From positions 1 to 64,000 of the forward strand of contig PLXW01000108.1 of NCBI GenBank assembly GCA_003151595.1: 64,000 nt of DNA, written 5' to 3'. Below the pieces are notes generated by a model that made no database searches, had not been told where the DNA came from, and was given only the letters and a program-made list of their open reading frames with translations. The stretch comes from Myxococcales bacterium (lineage in GTDB: Bacteria; Myxococcota; Polyangia; Polyangiales; Polyangiaceae). Each line of letters begins with the position of its first letter. Position 1 is the stretch's first letter. Shown piece by piece: positions 40,817 to 50,078 of the stretch. Made by a program: the position numbers and the translations under genes.

Positions 40817-42484
40817 TCACACCCTCCGCAGCTCCTGCACGAACAGGATGATGATGATCCCCAAGCCAAGGAGCCCCTCGGCCAGCGCCGAGGCCGCGGC
40901 GCCGGGCCCCACGAGCGCGCTCGCGTACACGAAGCTCGCGCCCACGACGATCGCCATTCCGAACGCGAACGTCTCCAGCAGACGCGGGTTTGCCGCGCGC
41001 TCTTTCGCCCGCGCCGCGCTCACCAATGCGAGGAACCATCGCGCCAGCAAGAGGAAGATCAGCATCGCGAGAAACCCGTCGTTCCCCCCCTCGCGGCCGC
41101 GTCCGCCGAACGAGTGCTCCGACAGGAAGAAATCATACAGGCCGTGCAGCCCAGCCACGCCGAGCAGCGCCTTCGAGAAGCGCATCGACGCGCCGTCGTC
41201 TTTCGCGCGGAGCATGTCGTCGAGCGCGCCGGCGAGGATCGCGGTCATCGACATGTGGAAGAAGTTCGCCGTGAGGAAGCGCGCCATGCCGGTCGAGAGA
41301 TCGCCGACGCGCAGGTAGTTCAGGTTCTCTTCGGCGGCGAAGCCGAGCCCCACGAGCGCGCCGCACACGAGGACGTCGAGGCGGGTCCCCTTGCGGTGAA
41401 GAATCGGCAAGAGCGCGGCGAAGAAGAGGAGCTTCGGCGCTTCCTCGCGGAGCCCCACGCCGAACGTGAAGTAGAGCGCGTCGCGGACGGTGTCGCCGGT
41501 CTCCGTCATGTTGAGGAGCCCCTCTTCGAGCGCGGCGATGGCGAGCGTCAGCGTGACGCTGGCGAAGCCGAGGACGAACGCGGCGAGGTAGAGCGGCGCG
41601 CGAAGTCGCGGTCGCGCGCCGAGTCCGCCGAGCCGCGCGCAGAACGTCCCCCACGCCAGCGCGGCGATCGCGGCCAGGAGGCCCGTGCCGATCGACAGCG
41701 ACGGCGGGAGGCTGCGCACGTACGCGCGCGCCGCTCGTTTCCAGTCGCGCGCGCGGATGGCCACGCGGAGCTCGAGCCACGGCTCGGCGCGCGCCTCCAC
41801 GCGCGGATCGCGGAGCGCTTCCTCCATGCGATCCCACGCGCCGAACTTGGCCCAGATCGAGAGCGCGGCATCGACGTCGGACGCGCGCGGATCGTCGTCC
41901 GATCCGCGGCTCCCGCTCGGCGTGTACCGCGCCCCTTCGCGAAGGAAGCGCGCGGCCGCGACGTCGAAGTGCATGCTGCGGATGGCGTCCTCGGCGATCA
42001 GGTGATTCGCCCACGGCATCGGAGGCTCGGCGTCGGCCGCCTGCGCGACGTCGTGCTCGAGGTCGGGCTCGTCGGCGTTGCGGAGCACGCCGCGCCAGTA
42101 GCGACCGAGCAGCGTGACGCCGTCCGGGAGGTCCGTGCGCGCCAGGAACGCATCGATCGCCGCTTCGTCGATCGCCGGGCCCATGTGAACGCGAATGTGC
42201 TCGCGCGCGGGCCCCGCGCCGGTGGTCACCTCGGGCGCCGCTTCGAAGATCGCCCGCTCGTGCGCGTCGAGGAACGAGACCAGAAGGCCAACGGTGACCG
42301 GCCCCTCCTTCAGCTGCGTCCAATAGAGCTGCTCGGCTCCGCCAGCCTTCGTCATGCGCGCGAGCTGCACCGCTTGCGAGTCGGGCGACGGATGCGCGCG
42401 CGTGAAGCGATCGGCAGCCACGCCCGCCACGGCGAACGCCACGAGCAGAGCGAGGATCGCGAGCAGAGTCGTCCGCGGCGCCAT
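40817..42484 (-). CDS. PrsW-like intramembrane metalloprotease
   Basis: This 555-residue membrane protein has an N-terminal membrane helix and a soluble periplasmic part to about residue 265. The C-terminal multi-helix domain carries the PrsW/CPBP-type motifs: GLREEAPKLLFFAALL (Glu pair), GLGFAAEENLNYL (Glu-Asn), FFHMSMTAILAGALDD (His with Asp) and GLHGLYDFFL. In Bacillus, PrsW cleaves an anti-sigma factor; no anti-sigma gene is nearby here. It is encoded directly before the zinc-ribbon Ser/Thr kinase, same strand. A GTG at 42493 is an alternative start. Confidence 0.82.
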   Translation of the reverse strand: MAPRTTLLAILALLVAFAVAGVAADRFTRAHPSPDSQAVQLARMTKAGGAEQLYWTQLKEGPVTVGLLVSFLDAHERAIFEAAPEVTTGAGPAREHIRVHMGPAIDEAAIDAFLARTDLPDGVTLLGRYWRGVLRNADEPDLEHDVAQAADAEPPMPWANHLIAEDAIRSMHFDVAAARFLREGARYTPSGSRGSDDDPRASDVDAALSIWAKFGAWDRMEEALRDPRVEARAEPWLELRVAIRARDWKRAARAYVRSLPPSLSIGTGLLAAIAALAWGTFCARLGGLGARPRLRAPLYLAAFVLGFASVTLTLAIAALEEGLLNMTETGDTVRDALYFTFGVGLREEAPKLLFFAALLPILHRKGTRLDVLVCGALVGLGFAAEENLNYLRVGDLSTGMARFLTANFFHMSMTAILAGALDDMLRAKDDGASMRFSKALLGVAGLHGLYDFFLSEHSFGGRGREGGNDGFLAMLIFLLLARWFLALVSAARAKERAANPRLLETFAFGMAIVVGASFVYASALVGPGAAASALAEGLLGLGIIIILFVQELRRV

Positions 42485-42508
42485 TCGCGCCACTCTAGCG
42501 CGCGTCCT

Positions 42509-43579
42509 TCACCACGCGCCGTCGATCGCGAGTCCGCCCCCCTGCGCCGAGGCCATCGGCACGAGACGCACCGCGGCCGAACGATCGCGCTGCAGCCGAC
42601 CGACCGCGAACATCGTCCCTGCGGCGGCCAGCCCCACGATGCCGACGCCGATGCCGACGTCCGAGACGAGCGCCCACCGCTTCGCCGCGCGGTCGGCGTC
42701 GATGCCAGCCGGCGAGCAAGTGTCGCCGGTGCACAGCGCGCGTCGGTCGTCCCACTTCACCGCCGCTTGCGTCCCGGCGACGGCGCCGACGGCGAGCGCC
42801 GCCAGACCGATGGCCCCGACCGTGAGGATCGCGGTCTGCGACGGGCCATGACTCGCGGACCGGACGCGCGGCTGTTCGGGCGGCGGCGCCGACGGAAGTT
42901 GGATCGCGAGCGGCCCTCCCGCGGTCTGCACCACCATCGGGGGCGGCGCCTCGGCGACGTCGTCGAGCGCGGGCACGTCGATCGTCTCGCGATCGGCCAT
43001 CGCGGCGACCGTCACCGTCGCCGACCACGTCTTCTTCCCCGCCGCATGCACGTCGATCTGATGTACGCCGGGATCGACCGGCACCGCCGTTCCGAACGCC
43101 GCTTCGCCCATCGCGTCGCCGTCGATTCGCACCTCGAGCCCGTGGTCCACGTTTCCCGGCGCGCGCAGGATCACAAGGTGACTGAGGCGCGCCTCGATCG
43201 CCGTCGCGCGCTCGTGCGCGTACGCCTCACGCTCCGCGCGCCCTTCGCGCTTCGCCATCGACTCCGCGTCGCGGTACTCGGCCCACGCGCTCGCCGTCTT
43301 GCCGAGCCGCTCGTTGCACACCGCGAGGTTGAGCAGCGTGCCGAGCGCGGGATCGAGCCGTTCGCTCTCGGCGAGCTTGGGGCAGGCGGCGGCGAACGTG
43401 CCCGCGATCATGGAGCGACGCCCTTCGTCGAAGAGCGACTGCGCCAGCGCGGCGTCCTGCGGAGACACGCTGCTCGGACGCAGCGGCGCAGATTGCGCGC
43501 GCGCGACCCCACCCGACGCCACGATGGCGACGAGCACGAGCGCTATCTGGGCGCGTTCAGCGACGATCCTCGAGCACAC
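42509..43579 (-). CDS. Exported TPR/PEGA-like protein
   Basis: This 356-residue protein has a signal peptide (IALVLVAIVASGGVARA). A tetratricopeptide-like region follows (LFDEGRRSMIAGTFAAACPKL, PALGTLLNLAVCNERLGKTASA), then a PEGA-like beta domain with LEVRIDGDAMGEAAFGTAVPVDPGVHQI read in pieces. Two hydrophobic segments lie near the C-terminus (ILTVGAIGLAALAVGAVAG and VGIGVGIVGLAAAGTMFAVG). Proteins of this plan are frequent next to Ser/Thr kinases in myxobacteria. Its GTG start lies 23 bases inside the kinase gene upstream, so it is translated from the kinase transcript. The role is unknown. Confidence 0.8.
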   Translation of the reverse strand: MCSRIVAERAQIALVLVAIVASGGVARAQSAPLRPSSVSPQDAALAQSLFDEGRRSMIAGTFAAACPKLAESERLDPALGTLLNLAVCNERLGKTASAWAEYRDAESMAKREGRAEREAYAHERATAIEARLSHLVILRAPGNVDHGLEVRIDGDAMGEAAFGTAVPVDPGVHQIDVHAAGKKTWSATVTVAAMADRETIDVPALDDVAEAPPPMVVQTAGGPLAIQLPSAPPPEQPRVRSASHGPSQTAILTVGAIGLAALAVGAVAGTQAAVKWDDRRALCTGDTCSPAGIDADRAAKRWALVSDVGIGVGIVGLAAAGTMFAVGRLQRDRSAAVRLVPMASAQGGGLAIDGAW

Positions 43580-44951
43580 GATCGGTCACTCCCGGTGGGG
43601 CGGTGGGCGCGCGCGGACGAGGCCGCGTGCGTGGCGACGGTGCTGCGGTGGAAGCGTTGTGCCCGGCGTCGGCCGGCGATGCGGCGGCCGACGCTGACGG
43701 CGCGGCTGCGCTCGCGGAGTCGACGGACGGTTCGCTCGGCGCCGCGGCCGGAGCGCTCGCCGCGGGAGCTTGCACGACCTGCGTAGCGGGCGTCGTCACC
43801 ACCGGCGCGGGCGCAGGCGACTTCGATCCGCGAAGGCCCGCCGCGCCGATCACCGTGAGCACCGCGACGCCGCCCGCGAGCGCGAACATCGTCCCGCGCG
43901 ACCTCGATCGCCGCGCCGCAGCCGCGCCGTCCGCGTGCGATCTCCGCGACGCCGACGCCAGCGCAGCCATGCTCGACGCCGACTCCGACGGCGCGACCTG
44001 CGTCCGCATCGGCGTCATCAGCGATTGAATGTCGGCGGCGCTCGTCATCCGATGAATGCGCGCCACGACCGCGCTCGCGCCCGGCGCGAACGGCACGAGC
44101 GCCTCCACGAAATCGGCGACCGTGGCGAAGCGATTGTCGGGATCCTTCTGCAGGCAGCGCATCACGATCGCGTCGAGCTCCGGCGGCACTTCGTCGCGGC
44201 TGGCGCGCACGGGCGGAGGGTCCTCTTGAAGAATCTGCACGCACGTCGTCGCCAGAGTCGTCGCGTCGAAGGCGCGTCGCCCGGCGAGCATCTCGTACAA
44301 GATCGCGCCCAGCGCCCAGATGTCCGCGCGCCCGTCGACGCCGCGGCTGTCCTGCATCTGCTCGGGCGACATGTACTTCGGCGAGCCGATCATCGCCGAG
44401 GTCGACGTGATCTGCTGCGCCTCCGATCCGAGCAGCTTCGACGCCTTCGAGATCCCGAAGTCGAGGACCTTCACGAGCGGCGCGCCGTCGAGCGTCTTGG
44501 TGATGAAGAGGTTCGCCGGCTTCACGTCGCGATGCACGATGCCGTGACGGTGCGCTTCGGCCAGAGCCTCGCCGGCTTGAATCGTGTAGTCGATCGCCTC
44601 GGCGATCGGCAGCTTCGAACGCGCTTGCAGGAGGTGCGCGAGGTCTTGCCCCTCGAGCAGCTCCATCACCATGTACGGGACACCCGAGTCGAGCGTTCCC
44701 ACGTCCGAGACGCGCGCGATGTGCTCGCTCTGCAACCGCGCCGCCGCGCGCCCTTCGCGCACGAAGCGCTCCACGGCCTCGGCGCTCGCCAGCGCGCTCG
44801 GTCGCATCACCTTCAGCGCCACGCGATGCCCGAGCTGCACGTGCTCCGCCGCAAACACCTGTCCCATGCCCCCTTCGCCGATGACGAAGAGCACGCGATA
44901 TTTCCCGGCGAGAATTTCCCCGGTCGCGAGCGGCGCCTTGCCAATCTCCAA
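43557..44951 (-). CDS. Ser/Thr protein kinase with membrane helix and Ala/Pro-rich tail
   Basis: This 464-residue kinase has all catalytic motifs: [61 protein letters not shown]. After about residue 285 a linker leads to one membrane helix ([21 protein letters not shown]), and the last 90 residues are low-complexity Ala/Pro/Ser. The start must be TTG at 44951: an in-frame stop lies just upstream, no ATG or GTG occurs before the glycine loop, and AGGGAGG is positioned nine bases ahead. The TPR/PEGA gene overlaps its 3' end. Confidence 0.92.
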   Translation of the reverse strand: MEIGKAPLATGEILAGKYRVLFVIGEGGMGQVFAAEHVQLGHRVALKVMRPSALASAEAVERFVREGRAAARLQSEHIARVSDVGTLDSGVPYMVMELLEGQDLAHLLQARSKLPIAEAIDYTIQAGEALAEAHRHGIVHRDVKPANLFITKTLDGAPLVKVLDFGISKASKLLGSEAQQITSTSAMIGSPKYMSPEQMQDSRGVDGRADIWALGAILYEMLAGRRAFDATTLATTCVQILQEDPPPVRASRDEVPPELDAIVMRCLQKDPDNRFATVADFVEALVPFAPGASAVVARIHRMTSAADIQSLMTPMRTQVAPSESASSMAALASASRRSHADGAAAARRSRSRGTMFALAGGVAVLTVIGAAGLRGSKSPAPAPVVTTPATQVVQAPAASAPAAAPSEPSVDSASAAAPSASAAASPADAGHNASTAAPSPRTRPRPRAPTAPPGVTDRVLEDRR

Positions 44952-44960
44952 GCGCGCGAG

Positions 44961-44967
44961 CCTCCCT
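44961..44967 (-). promoter_or_regulatory. Ribosome site deciding a TTG start
   Basis: AGGGAGG on the reverse strand, nine bases upstream of the TTG at 44951, together with an in-frame stop codon overlapping the upstream ATGA, fixes TTG as the only reasonable start of the kinase gene. Confidence 0.65.
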
Positions 44968-45045
44968 CATGAACCGTAGCGAACGGGGGGTGGACTCACA
45001 AGGCAGGGGGCGGGCAAGCCGTTTCTCCTCCGCGGCAAGGGCGAG

Positions 45046-47244
45046 CTAGGGGCGCAACCGCACGGTCGCCCGGTAATCGTAATACGGCGACAAAGGCACA
45101 CCGTAGGCGCCTCCGTCCGTTCCCGAATCTGGGACGCCGGCGTCGATCACCGGCGCTTTGAGCTCGATCGACGCCGCGGTCACGTCGGTGATCGGGATGT
45201 TCCAGAGCATGGGGTAGGTCGTCAGCTCGCTCGAGGCCGACTGCACGCTCCCCGGCGGCGACGTGATCGGATTGTTCCCACAGAACGTGCACCCCGGGAT
45301 AGCCCCCGGCGGCGCCCCGAACCCGAACGCGGCCGAGAGCACGGCGTACGAATCCGCTTCGTAAGCCATCGTCCCCGGCGCCACGGGCCCGGCGTAGAAC
45401 TCACCGGCCACGATCGCGGGAATGCCGGCGCTCATCTTCGTCACGTACGCCACGAGCTTCTGCGTCTGCAGGAGGTTCTCGGCGCCACGCGCCCCCGCCG
45501 CGCTCAGCCCGAGTCCGTAGTTTCCCGTGTACGGATTCGTCTCGCCGCCGACCGGATCGGTGAGCATCGCGCAGTACGCATCGAAGGGCTTCGGCCCCGG
45601 CAGCGTCACCGGCACGCGCACGATGCTCGCGCGCCAGTCGGTCGACCCCAGCACCCACTGCTGCGGCGTGCCGATCGGAAATCGCGAGAGCACCACGACG
45701 TCGCTCGCGCCGCCGTAGGCCAGCCCGGCGCTCACGTTCGTCGTGCACTCGGCGCGCGTGGCGGCAGACGACGAGTTGCTCTCGAAGTTGAGCAGCGCGC
45801 ACATCCAGCATCGCAGCTTCGCTTGATTCGTGGTGAGCACGAGCCCCGCCGACTGCGAGTAGCAATTGTTCGTGAGGCACGGCGTCGGGTCGGCGATGAG
45901 ACCGGCGTCCTCGCTCCCCAGCTGCGTGGTGCAGTTGTCGCGCATGCACGACAGGAGCGGCTCCAGAAGGTTGTCGAGCGTCGGAGTTCCGCACGGCGCG
46001 GTGGTCGGCGGAGTCGGGAGTCCGCCGTCCTGGAGCGCGGGGTCGTCGATCGGCGTCGCGAGCGTGTCCTTGAAGTGCGCCGAGTACGGGAACTGCTTCT
46101 TGGCCGCGGTGATGATCCGCTCCTCGACGTCGTCCGGGAACGTGTCGACGATGCACGCGATGTCGCTCGGCAGCTCGGCGATGGCGGCGATCATCGGATC
46201 GGTGCGCTGCGCGTTGAACGGCGAAAACGGGCCCCACAGATACGTGTCGAGCACGTCGACGGTGACGTCGATCGCGCCGCCGTTCGCGCATCGCGTGAGC
46301 GGCCCCTCGTCCTGCATCTCGTCGCAGACGTAGATCTCTTCGGGGAACGACGGGTCGCTCTCCCGCCCGATGGCGAACGCCGTGTAGCTCTCCCTCTCGG
46401 CGAGCGCGGGCGCGCCCACGAGGAGCGCCGAGGTCTGCCCCGTGAGCGCGACGCCGACCTTGAGCGTGCCGCCGAAGACCGGGATCTCGTTGTAGCCGTC
46501 GGTCTCGCCGGGCTCGTTCGGATCCGGGGGCGAGACGCCGATCCGCCCGAAGGCGATGTTCCCGAACATCACGACGTCGATCGTCGCCGGCAGCACCGAC
46601 GTATCGGTGTACCCGAAGTCGATCGCGGCGAGGCCGTCGATGCCGTCGACGAAGCGGAGCTTGGAGTCGAGCTGAAGAGGCGCGGTCTCTCTCATGGCCA
46701 CGACGGCCGGCGTCTTGGTGCCGTCGCCGAGCACGTACGCCCCTGCGCCTCCGCCCGACGCGATCGACGCCTGCACGGTCGCGAGCGGCGTCGCACTACA
46801 GGTGCTCCCCGCGCTCACGAAGGCGATCGCGTACGACCCCGCTTCGACCTTGAACGGCGCGCTCACGTCCTTGTACCCGAGGCCGCGCGGGCACGTCGGC
46901 CCCGCAGACGCGATCACCGGCTGGCCGTCGATCGGCGACGCGCCGTCCGTGCGGCGCAAGCAAACGTCGACGCGCGTCGTCGACGCGATCATGTTCCCCA
47001 CGCGCAGCGTCGCGTCCCCCTTCGTCGGAAGGACGCACGGCGCGGCGACACCGACGCTCGCCTCAGGCCCAGAGTCGAGCGCGCTGGGAGCGAAGGTCGA
47101 CGCGAGGTGCGCGTCGTGGCCGTCGATGCCGAGGATCACCTCGCACCCGAACGCCGCGAACGCCGCCGACACGATCAGCGACGCGCAGACGAAGATCGTC
47201 CGCGACGAAGCCGATGGCGCCCGCTTCCCCTTTTTCATCCCCAT
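45046..47244 (-). CDS. Large lipoprotein with DUF4397-like and degenerate endonuclease/exonuclease/phosphatase-like domains
   Basis: This 732-residue protein has a lipoprotein signal (VSAAFAAFGCEV, Cys34). The N-terminal third looks like a DUF4397 beta domain (TLRVGNMIASTTRVDVCL, FKVEAGSYAIAFVSAG). From about residue 350 the order of motifs resembles the endonuclease/exonuclease/phosphatase fold: SDIACIVDTFPDD, VVVLSRFPIG, then LLQTQKLVAYV and AIVAGEFYAG where active enzymes have a GDFN motif. The usual catalytic residues are altered, so it is probably not an active nuclease or phosphatase. Many Cys residues in the middle (RDNCTT, PCLTNNC, CWMC) suggest disulfides. It is separate from the kinase gene downstream (94 bp). 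Confidence 0.72.
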   Translation of the reverse strand: MGMKKGKRAPSASSRTIFVCASLIVSAAFAAFGCEVILGIDGHDAHLASTFAPSALDSGPEASVGVAAPCVLPTKGDATLRVGNMIASTTRVDVCLRRTDGASPIDGQPVIASAGPTCPRGLGYKDVSAPFKVEAGSYAIAFVSAGSTCSATPLATVQASIASGGGAGAYVLGDGTKTPAVVAMRETAPLQLDSKLRFVDGIDGLAAIDFGYTDTSVLPATIDVVMFGNIAFGRIGVSPPDPNEPGETDGYNEIPVFGGTLKVGVALTGQTSALLVGAPALAERESYTAFAIGRESDPSFPEEIYVCDEMQDEGPLTRCANGGAIDVTVDVLDTYLWGPFSPFNAQRTDPMIAAIAELPSDIACIVDTFPDDVEERIITAAKKQFPYSAHFKDTLATPIDDPALQDGGLPTPPTTAPCGTPTLDNLLEPLLSCMRDNCTTQLGSEDAGLIADPTPCLTNNCYSQSAGLVLTTNQAKLRCWMCALLNFESNSSSAATRAECTTNVSAGLAYGGASDVVVLSRFPIGTPQQWVLGSTDWRASIVRVPVTLPGPKPFDAYCAMLTDPVGGETNPYTGNYGLGLSAAGARGAENLLQTQKLVAYVTKMSAGIPAIVAGEFYAGPVAPGTMAYEADSYAVLSAAFGFGAPPGAIPGCTFCGNNPITSPPGSVQSASSELTTYPMLWNIPITDVTAASIELKAPVIDAGVPDSGTDGGAYGVPLSPYYDYRATVRLRP

Positions 47245-47284
47245 CCCCGCGCGCGCATTCTACCCGCGTGCAGCCGCGAGCGCC

Positions 47285-48043
47285 TCAGTGCTTGGGGCGC
47301 GCCCACACACCGAAGGTGTACCCGCCGGCTCCGGGCCCATCGACCTGAACGTGGAATTCGAGCGTCTGGTCCTCGTCGAGGCACCACGGCTTGTCGCTCT
47401 CGATGATGGCTGTCGGGCTGTTGGTCTTGTCGTCGCCCACCAGCGCGCCACCCGGCTTCTCGATCAGCAGATCGAGATCGGTGATGCCCGAATCGGCGAC
47501 GGCGAAGTACCGGTAGCAATAGCCGCCGAGGAGCGGGAGCTTGTAGACGTCGCGCGGGTCGTGCTGGTGGTGAAGCTTCCCCTCGATCACGTGCGCGTAT
47601 TCGACGAGCCCGGTCGGCGTTCCGCACGCGGCGACGATCGCTTCGTAGTCGTGCGTGTGATTGCCCGTGACGGCCACGGAAGCCCAGCAGTCGGCGTCGC
47701 CCGCGGTCTTCTTGGGAAAGGAGGCCTTCGATTTCTTCTTGTCGAAGAGGGGCGTCATGACGAAGCCGTCGGGCTTTTCCGCCGGGTCAGACCAGGCTTC
47801 GGCCGAGGGGGCCGGAGGCGCGGCAGGAGTCGTGGAGGTGGTCGTGGTCGTCGTGGTGGACGCGGCCGCCGCTGCGACTGCGGGTCCCGGCGCGGGACTC
47901 GGCGCCGCAGCGATCGCGGGAGCCGGCGCGGCGGAGCTCGGAGGCGGCGTGTCGGCCGCGGGCGTCGCTCCCCCGCACGCGATGAGCGTGGCCGCAATCA
48001 GGCCGAACGTCGTTCCCCCCACCGCCCCCTGTACTTTTCTCAT
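47285..48043 (-). CDS. Predicted lipoprotein with low-complexity linker
   Basis: This 252-residue protein has a lipoprotein signal (TTFGLIAATLIACGG). A linker of Ala, Pro, Ser and a run of seven Thr residues extends to about residue 85. A globular domain follows with Cys in DADCWAS, AACGTP, GYCYRYFAV and PWCLDE. The last part (LLIEKPGGALVGDDKTNSPTAII read in pieces, LEFHVQVDGPGAGGYTFGVW) resembles the beta-sandwich found in pre-peptidase-type C-terminal domains, which is only a suggestion. The start at 48043 directly precedes the signal. The function is unknown. Confidence 0.72.
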   Translation of the reverse strand: MRKVQGAVGGTTFGLIAATLIACGGATPAADTPPPSSAAPAPAIAAAPSPAPGPAVAAAAASTTTTTTTSTTPAAPPAPSAEAWSDPAEKPDGFVMTPLFDKKKSKASFPKKTAGDADCWASVAVTGNHTHDYEAIVAACGTPTGLVEYAHVIEGKLHHQHDPRDVYKLPLLGGYCYRYFAVADSGITDLDLLIEKPGGALVGDDKTNSPTAIIESDKPWCLDEDQTLEFHVQVDGPGAGGYTFGVWARPKH

Positions 48044-48111
48044 GATCCCCACGCTACGAGGCACGCGCGAGGCGGGTCAATGCGACAAAAACCTAGTACC
48101 GTGACCCCGCT

Positions 48112-48918
48112 GTGCCCGACCTCCCCGAACCCGAGACACTCGACGCTGGGAACGCGACTTACAACGTCGCACTCCCGTCGTTCGAGGGGCCGCTCGATCT
48201 GCTCTTGCACCTCTGCCAGAAGCACGAGCTCGACATCCTCGACATCCCGATTGGCTTCGTCACCGAGAAGTACCTCGAGTACCTCGAGCTGATGCAGCTC
48301 ACGTCGGGCGCGCTCGGGCTCGACGTGGCCAGCGAGTACTTGCTGATGGCGGCGACGCTCGCCCACATCAAGTCGAAGATGCTCCTGCCGGCGCCGCCGC
48401 CCGGTCAGGAGGACGACATCACCGAGATCGAGGAAGACCCGCGCGAGGCGCTCATCAAGCGGCTGCTCGAGTACCAGAAGTACAAGCAGGCCGGCGCCGA
48501 TCTCGTGGCGCACGGGACGCTGGGGCGCGACGTCTTCACGCGCGGCGTCGTGCTCGAAGAAGCGGTGAATCAGGGGCTCCCGCCGCTGGCCGAGGTGCCG
48601 CTGTATTCCCTGCTCGAAGCGTTTCAAGCCGTGCTCGATCGCGCGAAGGTGAAGATCTCGCACGACGTCGTCGCCGATCGCGTCAGCCTGAGCGATCGCA
48701 TCAACGAGCTGTTCGATCTGCTCCGCGCGCGAAAGCGCCTCACGTTCGAGTCGCTCTTCGAAGGGGCGACGACGCGGTTCGATCTCGTGATCACGTTCCT
48801 CGCTCTTTTGGAAATGACCAAGCTCCGCATGACACGCCTGTTCCAGTCCGAGCCGCTCGCGCCGCTCTATGTCGAGATCTCCGCGGGCGACGACGTTCAA
48901 ATGCCGGAGGGGCTGTGA
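48112..48918 (+). CDS. scpA: Segregation and condensation protein A
   Basis: ScpA is the kleisin subunit that bridges the SMC dimer in chromosome condensation. The 268-residue sequence has the typical N-terminal FEGPLDLLLHLCQKHELDILDIPI, the helix EYLLMAATLAHIKSKMLLP, and the C-terminal winged-helix part (VITFLALLEMTKLRMTRLFQ). The start is GTG. Its last bases overlap the GTG of scpB (GTGA), the usual coupling of the two genes. No smc gene is in the window. Confidence 0.95.
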   Translation: MPDLPEPETLDAGNATYNVALPSFEGPLDLLLHLCQKHELDILDIPIGFVTEKYLEYLELMQLTSGALGLDVASEYLLMAATLAHIKSKMLLPAPPPGQEDDITEIEEDPREALIKRLLEYQKYKQAGADLVAHGTLGRDVFTRGVVLEEAVNQGLPPLAEVPLYSLLEAFQAVLDRAKVKISHDVVADRVSLSDRINELFDLLRARKRLTFESLFEGATTRFDLVITFLALLEMTKLRMTRLFQSEPLAPLYVEISAGDDVQMPEGL

Positions 48919-50063
48919 CCGGCGGCCCGCTCCAGCGCGACGACACCGATCACGGCGTCGACCTCGAGGCCCCGATGACCGAGCGCCCCGCCGACGAGCA
49001 CGCCGAGGCGAACGCCGGTGCGAGCCCCGAGCCGCCCGCCGATGAGAGGATCGACGAGGCAGGCGCCGACGCGCAGGACCTGACGTCGCCGGGACGGCAG
49101 ATCGATCCCGAGGCGACCGTGAACCTCACCGGCGACTTCGACGCGACGGTGAACCTGACCGGCGGCGAGCTCCCCGGCGAAGAGCGCGACGACGCGGCCG
49201 TGACGAGCGCGGTGACGCGCGGTCACTTGAAGGGATTGCTCGAAGCGCTCATTTTCGCGAGCGATCGGCCGATCAAGACGAACGAGCTGGCGAAGGCTTC
49301 GGCCGCAGCGAGCAAGCTGGTGAAGGAGCTGCTCGAAGAGCTGAAGGCGGACTTCACCTCGCGCGGCGTGCAGCTCGACGAGGTCGCCGGCGGCTGGATC
49401 TTCCGGACGAACGCGGCGTACGCGCCGTTCGTGCGCGACCTCACGAAGCAGAAGCCGGCGCGCCTCTCGCGCGCGCAGATCGAGACGCTGGCCATCCTGG
49501 CGTACCGCCAACCGATCACGCGCCCCGAGATCGACGACATCCGCGGCGTCGATTGCGGCCCGGTGTTGAAGCTGCTTCTCGAACGCGATCTCGTCCGCAT
49601 GCTCGGCCGAAAAGACGAGCCGGGTCGCCCGGTGATCTACGGGACGACGGTGCAGTTCCTGGAGCTCTTCGGGCTCAAGTCGTTGAAGGACCTCCCGACG
49701 CTTCGCGAGTTCACCGACCTCAACGAAGAGTCGCGCCGCACCGTCGAACGCGAGCTCGGCGAGACGCTCGAAGAGACCGTGGCCGCGATGGCGGCCGACG
49801 GCCCGCGCATTCCGCCGCCGAGCGACACGCTCCCGCCGAACGACGAAGACGACGGCCCGATGAACACCGAGATCCCCCCGCCGATGCCGCCGGAGATGGC
49901 GACAACGGAGGATCATCTTCCAGACCCCGAGAAGAAAACCGAAGGCGAAGGCGAGGTCGATGCCGAGGAAGAGTTCCCGGACGACGACGACGACGACTTC
50001 GATGATGATGACGACGAAGACGAAGACGAAGACGAAGAAGGCGAGAAAGAGGACGACGCTTAG
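48915..50063 (+). CDS. scpB: Segregation and condensation protein B with extended N- and C-termini
   Basis: ScpB forms the dimer that binds ScpA-SMC. The conserved two winged-helix domains occupy about residues 95-280: LKGLLEALIFASDRPIK, LAILAYRQPITRPEIDDIRGV, LLERDLVRMLGRKDEPGRP, TTVQFLELFGLKSLKDLP. It is much longer than a usual ScpB (about 190 residues). The N-terminal 95 residues are acidic, with a repeated TVNLTG unit. The C-terminal 100 residues are Pro-rich then almost wholly Asp/Glu. The tail is encoded by GAC/GAT/GAA repeats around 49978-50050. The GTG start is coupled to scpA. Confidence 0.93.
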   Translation: MTGGPLQRDDTDHGVDLEAPMTERPADEHAEANAGASPEPPADERIDEAGADAQDLTSPGRQIDPEATVNLTGDFDATVNLTGGELPGEERDDAAVTSAVTRGHLKGLLEALIFASDRPIKTNELAKASAAASKLVKELLEELKADFTSRGVQLDEVAGGWIFRTNAAYAPFVRDLTKQKPARLSRAQIETLAILAYRQPITRPEIDDIRGVDCGPVLKLLLERDLVRMLGRKDEPGRPVIYGTTVQFLELFGLKSLKDLPTLREFTDLNEESRRTVERELGETLEETVAAMAADGPRIPPPSDTLPPNDEDDGPMNTEIPPPMPPEMATTEDHLPDPEKKTEGEGEVDAEEEFPDDDDDDFDDDDDEDEDEDEEGEKEDDA

Positions 50064-50078
50064 TCGTCGCGCGTCCGT

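Noticed and set aside
41114..43786. Long forward open frame (890 residues) opposite the PrsW-like and TPR genes.
   Set aside because: Its composition is Arg-, Ala- and Glu-rich with no motifs; the reverse-strand genes have recognisable domains.
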